Below, piece by piece: positions 42,624-46,239 of a stretch of DNA of 46,239 nt. The stretch is from SMWD01 sp002729875 (GTDB lineage Bacteria; Pseudomonadota; Gammaproteobacteria; Steroidobacterales; GCA-2729495). Location of the stretch: NCBI GenBank assembly GCA_036010905.1, contig DASCMH010000043.1:1-46239 (forward strand). The letters are read 5' to 3'. Position 1 is the first letter of the stretch, and each line of letters begins with the position of its first letter. Made by a program: the position numbers and the translations under genes. The notes under the pieces are model-generated. The model was given only the letters and a program-made list of their open reading frames with translations. It ran no database searches and was not told where the DNA came from.

Positions 42624-44243
42624 TTATACGGGCGCATCGGGCGTTGTCATACGCAGTGCCGCCGGGCGCAATCCGACGGCAAGCAATGTCGCGGCATAAA
42701 TGCCACTACCACCGATAACCGCCAGCGTCAGCCACAGGCAACGAGTCCAGGTGAGCGCTTCAATCCAGCTGGCGAGCGGCGCCACAAACCTGTCGAGCAT
42801 AATGGCCATGACCCCACAGGCCACTGCTACCTGCAGCAGGAAACGGCGCCAGCCAGGCTGCGGACGCCAGACACCGACTTTATGCAACTGACGCCACAAC
42901 AAACCTGCATTGATAAATGCCGAAGCTGATGTTGCGATGGCCAGGCCGGCGTGAGGTGCCGCCCAGCCGCCGCTTACCCACGGCACGACAATCAGGATAT
43001 TCAGCACCATATTGATGATGAGTGCGATGATGCCAATCCTTACCGGGGTGCGGGTATCCTGCCGCGCAAAAAAACCGGGTGCCAGCACTTTGACAAAAAT
43101 AAACCCGGTCAATCCGATTGAATAGGCCATCAGGCTTGGTACGGCCATACTGACATCCTCAACATCGAACTGTCCGCCATAAAAAATAGTAGTCAACACC
43201 GGACCGGATAACATGAACAGACCAATGGTTGCCGGCAGCGCGATCAGCACGGTCAGGCGCATGGCCCAGTCAAGCATGGCCGAAAATGCCTGCGGCGATT
43301 CAGCAGCATGGTGGCGGGATAAATTGGGCAGAATCACGGTAGCCAAAGCAATACCGAACACGCCCAGCGGGAATTCCATCAGCCGGTCAGAGTAATACAA
43401 CCAGCTGATACTTCCGGTCACCAGGAAAGAAGCAATCAGCGTATCAAATAAAATATTGATCTGCGCGACGGAAGAACCAAAGATTGCCGGCACCATCAAC
43501 CTGCCAATCTTGCGCACACCCGGGTGTGAACCACCCCAGCGGGGTCGCGGCAAAACCTTAAGCCGACCGAGAAATGGCAACAGGAACAACAACTGCACCA
43601 ACCCGGCAGCGAACACACCGCCAGCCAGTGCAAGACCGGGGCGGGAATAATAAGGTGCAATCAATGCGGCAAAAGAAATCAGTATGATATTGAGCAGCAC
43701 CGGTGCGAATGCCGGCGCAGCGAAGCGTTGGTAGGTATTAAGAATACCGCCACCAAGCGCAACAAGCGAAACAAAAAACAGGTAAGGAAAGGTTAGCCGC
43801 AGCATATCGACGGCCAGTGCAAACTTGTCAGCATCTTCCGGTACCGGTGACCAGACCCAACCCATCCCAAATACGCTGATCAGCGCCGGTGCTGCAACTA
43901 CGCCGGCCACCGTCATGATCAGCAGGATCAGGCCAAGCGTGCCGGTTACGCGGTCCACAAGCTCCTTGACCTCAGCGGGCGTACGCTTCTCATCATACTC
44001 GGTAAAGACCGGTACAAAAGCCTGCGAAAATGCCCCCTCGGCAAAAAAACGTCGAAAAATATTGGGGATCTTGAACGCAACAAAAAATGCGTCCATAACA
44101 ATCCCGGCGCCAAAAAAACGCGCAAACACAATATCCCGAACCAGCCCGAGGATTCGGGACAAAAGAGTCATACCACTGACGACCGAGGTCGACTTAAGCA
44201 ACCGGGCAGACTTTGCAGGCGTATTCTGGTGATTTTCGACCAT
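42624..44243 (-). CDS. murJ: Lipid II flippase MurJ (MviN)
   Basis: This 539-residue polytopic membrane protein of the MOP superfamily moves lipid II across the inner membrane. MurJ signatures are LLKSTSVVSGMTLLSRILGLVRDIVFARFFG at the start, DAFFVAFKIPNIFRRFFAEGAFSQAFVPVF, and FPLGVFGIALATVILPNLSRH. About 14 membrane helices are expected. The ATG at 44243 begins the conserved protein; the open frame runs 72 codons further upstream but translates only the palindromic repeat region and is not coding. First gene of the murJ-ribF-ileS-lspA run. Confidence 0.95.
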   Translation of the reverse strand: MVENHQNTPAKSARLLKSTSVVSGMTLLSRILGLVRDIVFARFFGAGIVMDAFFVAFKIPNIFRRFFAEGAFSQAFVPVFTEYDEKRTPAEVKELVDRVTGTLGLILLIMTVAGVVAAPALISVFGMGWVWSPVPEDADKFALAVDMLRLTFPYLFFVSLVALGGGILNTYQRFAAPAFAPVLLNIILISFAALIAPYYSRPGLALAGGVFAAGLVQLLFLLPFLGRLKVLPRPRWGGSHPGVRKIGRLMVPAIFGSSVAQINILFDTLIASFLVTGSISWLYYSDRLMEFPLGVFGIALATVILPNLSRHHAAESPQAFSAMLDWAMRLTVLIALPATIGLFMLSGPVLTTIFYGGQFDVEDVSMAVPSLMAYSIGLTGFIFVKVLAPGFFARQDTRTPVRIGIIALIINMVLNILIVVPWVSGGWAAPHAGLAIATSASAFINAGLLWRQLHKVGVWRPQPGWRRFLLQVAVACGVMAIMLDRFVAPLASWIEALTWTRCLWLTLAVIGGSGIYAATLLAVGLRPAALRMTTPDAPV

Positions 44244-44296
44244 CGCTGCGGAGTCTAACCGGAAAAACGAGTGAAAAACGGAGTAATTTGGGAAGA

Positions 44297-44378
44297 AATT
44301 GGTGTCAGACGCCAATTCCGGATGCTGGAAATTAAAATTGAATTGGAGTCCAGCCGAAATTGGTGTCTGACACCAATT
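44297..44378. repeat. REP-like palindromic element between murJ and rpsT
   Basis: Two copies of a palindrome lie 40 bp apart: AATTGGTGTCAGACGCCAATT (44297-44317, imperfect) and AATTGGTGTCTGACACCAATT (44358-44378, 10 bp arms around one base). The spacer carries its own partial inverted pair (TGCTGGA, TCCAGC). Such TGTC/GACA dyads resemble REP or BIME elements spread by REP-associated transposases. Confidence 0.75.
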
Positions 44379-44502
44379 TTCTCCACCTAAAATCAACAAG
44401 TTGGCAAGTTTCCGGTATTGACAATGCCGTGACAAACACAGAAAATGCGCGCCTCCCACCGTTCCCTGAACGGCATTCGGTTAAACAAGGAATTCACTTA
44501 AA

Positions 44503-44775
44503 GTGGCCAATATCAAGTCAGCAGCCAAACGCGCCAAACAGGCCGAAGTACGTCGTCAGCACAACATCGCATTAAAGTCGCGAATGCGCACCGCTATCAA
44601 GAAAGTCATAACCGCCATTGATGCGGGCGACGCCAATTTGGCGAGTGAGCAATATAAGCAGGCTGTACCGGAAATTGATCGCATGGCCGGCAAGGGCCTG
44701 ATTCAGGCCAACAAGGCAGCACGCCATAAGAGCCGCCTGAATAAAGCCATCAAGGGACTGCGCGCCGAATCCTGA
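44503..44775 (+). CDS. rpsT: 30S ribosomal protein S20
   Basis: The 90-residue basic helical protein begins MANIKSAAKRAKQAEVRR and ends AARHKSRLNKAIKGLRAES, both diagnostic for S20. It binds 16S rRNA and helps assemble the small subunit. The start is GTG (44503-44505), with AAGGAA about 11 bp upstream; non-ATG starts are usual for rpsT, which in E. coli starts with TTG. It diverges from murJ across the REP-like element. Confidence 0.96.
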   Translation: MANIKSAAKRAKQAEVRRQHNIALKSRMRTAIKKVITAIDAGDANLASEQYKQAVPEIDRMAGKGLIQANKAARHKSRLNKAIKGLRAES

Positions 44776-44823
44776 GCGCAAACCGGGGCAACCCCATTTT
44801 TTTCCCGGTATTTCCGATTACCC

Positions 44824-44853
44824 TGGCGTAATTGGTGCTGGCGTAATTGGTGC
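44824..44853. repeat. 15-bp direct duplication downstream of rpsT
   Basis: TGGCGTAATTGGTGC occurs twice in tandem (44824-44838, 44839-44853). It includes AATTGGTG, the first half of the arm of the REP-like palindrome upstream of rpsT, so it may be a remnant of the same element. Confidence 0.5.
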
Positions 44854-44949
44854 TTGAGTTATTGCGCCCTAGAAACCTCGCGAGCAAACTTGGGTATAAC
44901 CCTGATTTTCATACTCTTTCTCCAACAACACAAACCCCTATATAGCTCA

Positions 44950-45031
44950 GGTATTTTGTGTCCGGATATCCTTTGGAAACCTTAAAGCCGCTCCTGCTGC
45001 GTTTCAGAAGGGTATCCGGACACAAAATACC
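44950..45031. repeat. Inverted-repeat element between rpsT and obgE
   Basis: Arms of 22 bp, GGTATTTTGTGTCCGGATATCC (44950-44971) and its near-perfect complement at 45010-45031 (one mismatch), enclose 38 bp. The dyad can form a strong hairpin and lies where the convergent rpsT and obgE transcripts end, so it could also terminate them. No transposase is present. Its TGTC/GACA core is similar in style to the element upstream of rpsT. Confidence 0.75.
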
Positions 45032-45068
45032 GCCAGGGAAAGCCCAACACCCAAGCAACAGCGCCCCG

Positions 45069-46085
45069 CTATTCCTTGATTTCTTCCAGCCTCGTCATAA
45101 TATCGCCAGCCAACCGCCGCGTACCTTTCCCCGCCAATGCGCTGATTAAATACAACGGTCCATGCCAGGCAAGCTCCTCGACAACCCGCACCCGCAGGGC
45201 CTCAACCTCAGCTTCACTTATCAGATCAATCTTATTTAAGATGATCCAGCGTTCCCTGTTCAGCAACTCGGGACTAAAGTGCTCAAGTTCAGCGATAATC
45301 TTGCGCGCTTCCGCTACCGGGTCGATCTCGTCATCAAGCGGGGCAACATCGATCAGGTGCAGCAGCAGGTGGGTACGACTAAGATGCTTTAAAAACCTGA
45401 TGCCGAGTCCCGCACCATCAGCAGCACCCTCGATCAGACCGGGGATATCGGCCATCACAAAACTACGATGTGCTTCAACGGCAACAACACCAAGATTTGG
45501 ATACAAGGTCGTAAACGGGTAATCGGCGACCTTCGGCCTGGCTGCCGAGACACTACGAATCAGGGTCGACTTACCGGCATTGGGCATGCCCAGCAAACCA
45601 ACATCGGCCAGCACGGTCAATTCAAGCCGCAGATCCCTGATCTCACCGGGAGTGCCCGGTGTCGACTGACGCGGTGCACGGTTGGTGCTGCTCTTGAAAC
45701 GCGTATTACCCTTACCACCGTCTCCACCGACCGCCACGATAAGCCGTTCTGTATGCTTGATCAGATCACCCATTAATTCACCGGTCTCGTCAGCAATGAC
45801 CCGCGTACCGCAAGGCACAAGCACTTCAATATCCCCGCCACTAGCACCGGTGCGGTCCTTCCCGGCACCACCAACGCCAGGACCGGCACGAAAACGTCTT
45901 TTGGTCTGGAAATCTGCCAGCGTATTGATGTTCTCATCGGCCACCAACCAGACACTACCACCACGACCACCATCTCCGCCGTCCGGACCACCACGGGGAA
46001 TATATTTTTCCCGCCGAAAGCTCGAACAGCCCGGACCGCCGTTGCCGGCCTGAACCTTGATGATGGCTTCATCGACAAATTTCAT
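45069..46085 (-). CDS. obgE: GTPase Obg (CgtA), ribosome-associated
   Basis: A 338-residue GTPase acting in 50S assembly and growth control. The N-terminal glycine-rich Obg fold runs MKFVDEAIIKVQAGNGGPGC, RGGPDGGDGGRGG and GKDRTGASGGDIEVLVPCGT. The G domain has G1 GMPNAGKSTL, G3 DIPGLIEGAADGAG, G4 NKIDL and G5 SALAGKG. The ATG at 46085 begins the conserved protein with a GAGAG box about eight bases upstream; the frame extends to a TTG at 46112 with no support. The adjacent upstream gene is rpmA, the usual partner. Confidence 0.96.
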   Translation of the reverse strand: MKFVDEAIIKVQAGNGGPGCSSFRREKYIPRGGPDGGDGGRGGSVWLVADENINTLADFQTKRRFRAGPGVGGAGKDRTGASGGDIEVLVPCGTRVIADETGELMGDLIKHTERLIVAVGGDGGKGNTRFKSSTNRAPRQSTPGTPGEIRDLRLELTVLADVGLLGMPNAGKSTLIRSVSAARPKVADYPFTTLYPNLGVVAVEAHRSFVMADIPGLIEGAADGAGLGIRFLKHLSRTHLLLHLIDVAPLDDEIDPVAEARKIIAELEHFSPELLNRERWIILNKIDLISEAEVEALRVRVVEELAWHGPLYLISALAGKGTRRLAGDIMTRLEEIKE

Positions 46086-46117
46086 TGCAGCACTCTCAAC
46101 CTCACCCAACAACCCAC

Positions 46118-46144
46118 AAAAAACCCCGCACGAGCGGGGTTTTT
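46118..46144. terminator. Terminator hairpin between rpmA and obgE
   Basis: An AAAAA-ACCCCGC stem pairs with GCGGGGTTTTT around an ACGA loop. It is a textbook GC stem with flanking A and T runs and works in both orientations. It would end or attenuate the rplU-rpmA transcript before obgE. Confidence 0.85.
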
Positions 46145-46169
46145 CCAGAATCGTGCCGGGCGGATAGTA

Positions 46170-46239
46170 TCAGGCGTTCGGCTCAACGCTGACAAACATC
46201 CGGCTCTTGGGACCCTTACGCGCAAATTTAACCCGTCCG
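46170..46239 (-). CDS. rpmA: 50S ribosomal protein L27 (C-terminal fragment)
   Basis: The last 23 codons are visible on the minus strand: GRVKFARKGPKSRMFVSVEP, then NA and stop. This matches the C-terminal end of L27 (VKF..KGPK.R.FVSVE). The gene continues past the right edge. The rpmA-obgE order is standard in gammaproteobacteria. Confidence 0.85.
   Translation of the reverse strand, partial: GRVKFARKGPKSRMFVSVEPNA

Noticed and set aside
44244..44459. 72-codon upstream extension of murJ
   Set aside because: The extension only translates the palindromic REP-like sequence, and the conserved MurJ start is at 44243.

Overview
The window comes from a gammaproteobacterium, probably an uncultured or environmental lineage. 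The main evidence is gene order. The right end carries type IV pilus minor-pilin genes (fimT-pilV-pilW-pilX-pilY1-pilE) converging on lspA-ileS-ribF-murJ, with rpsT, obgE and rpmA beyond. This is the arrangement known from Pseudomonas and relatives. PetB carries a PVWY Qo motif and the tRNA-Thr(CGT) resembles gammaproteobacterial thrW. I found no phage, insertion sequence or CRISPR array.

Layout. (1) 1-1652, minus strand: an ECF sigma factor, a zinc-finger anti-sigma factor and a secreted Asp/Ser repeat protein cut by the left edge, together an apparent three-gene stress operon. (2) 2005-5096: an Rrf2-family regulator followed by the cytochrome bc1 operon petABC. A perfect dyad precedes petA. 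(3) 5222-8418: an orphan membrane protein, a decayed copy of the petC 3' end, and an octahaem c-type cytochrome with HEAT-like and TPR repeats. (4) 8581-17253: an LLM-class oxidoreductase converges on what looks like an eight-gene minus-strand operon: ubiX, a PPOX-fold protein, an MDR reductase, a small ORF, a PrpE-like acyl-CoA synthetase, a nitrilase-superfamily hydrolase, a carboxymuconolactone-decarboxylase-family protein and a UbiD-family decarboxylase. This reads as a catabolic pathway built on prenylated FMN, with unknown substrate.

(5) 17538-23149: a lipoprotein M3 peptidase, a secreted RTX-repeat/esterase fusion, an outer-membrane barrel, tRNA-Thr and a Fur-family regulator. (6) 23347-38165: two complete, diverged, tandem minor-pilin clusters. 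Each has a small secreted CxxC protein between pilX and pilY1 that I do not recognise from canonical pilus operons. Prepilin leaders, the PilX type and the PilY1 adhesins (vWA plus calcium-loop propeller) can be read in both. The duplication offers alternative pilus-tip complexes for one pilus machine. (7) 38267-46239: housekeeping genes. Two palindromic REP-like elements flank rpsT.

Strongest leads: the paired CxxC proteins in the duplicated pilus clusters, the UbiD/UbiX operon, the RTX-esterase, the petC relic, and the sigma/anti-sigma/repeat-protein operon. Functions are by family recognition from reading; no database search was run.
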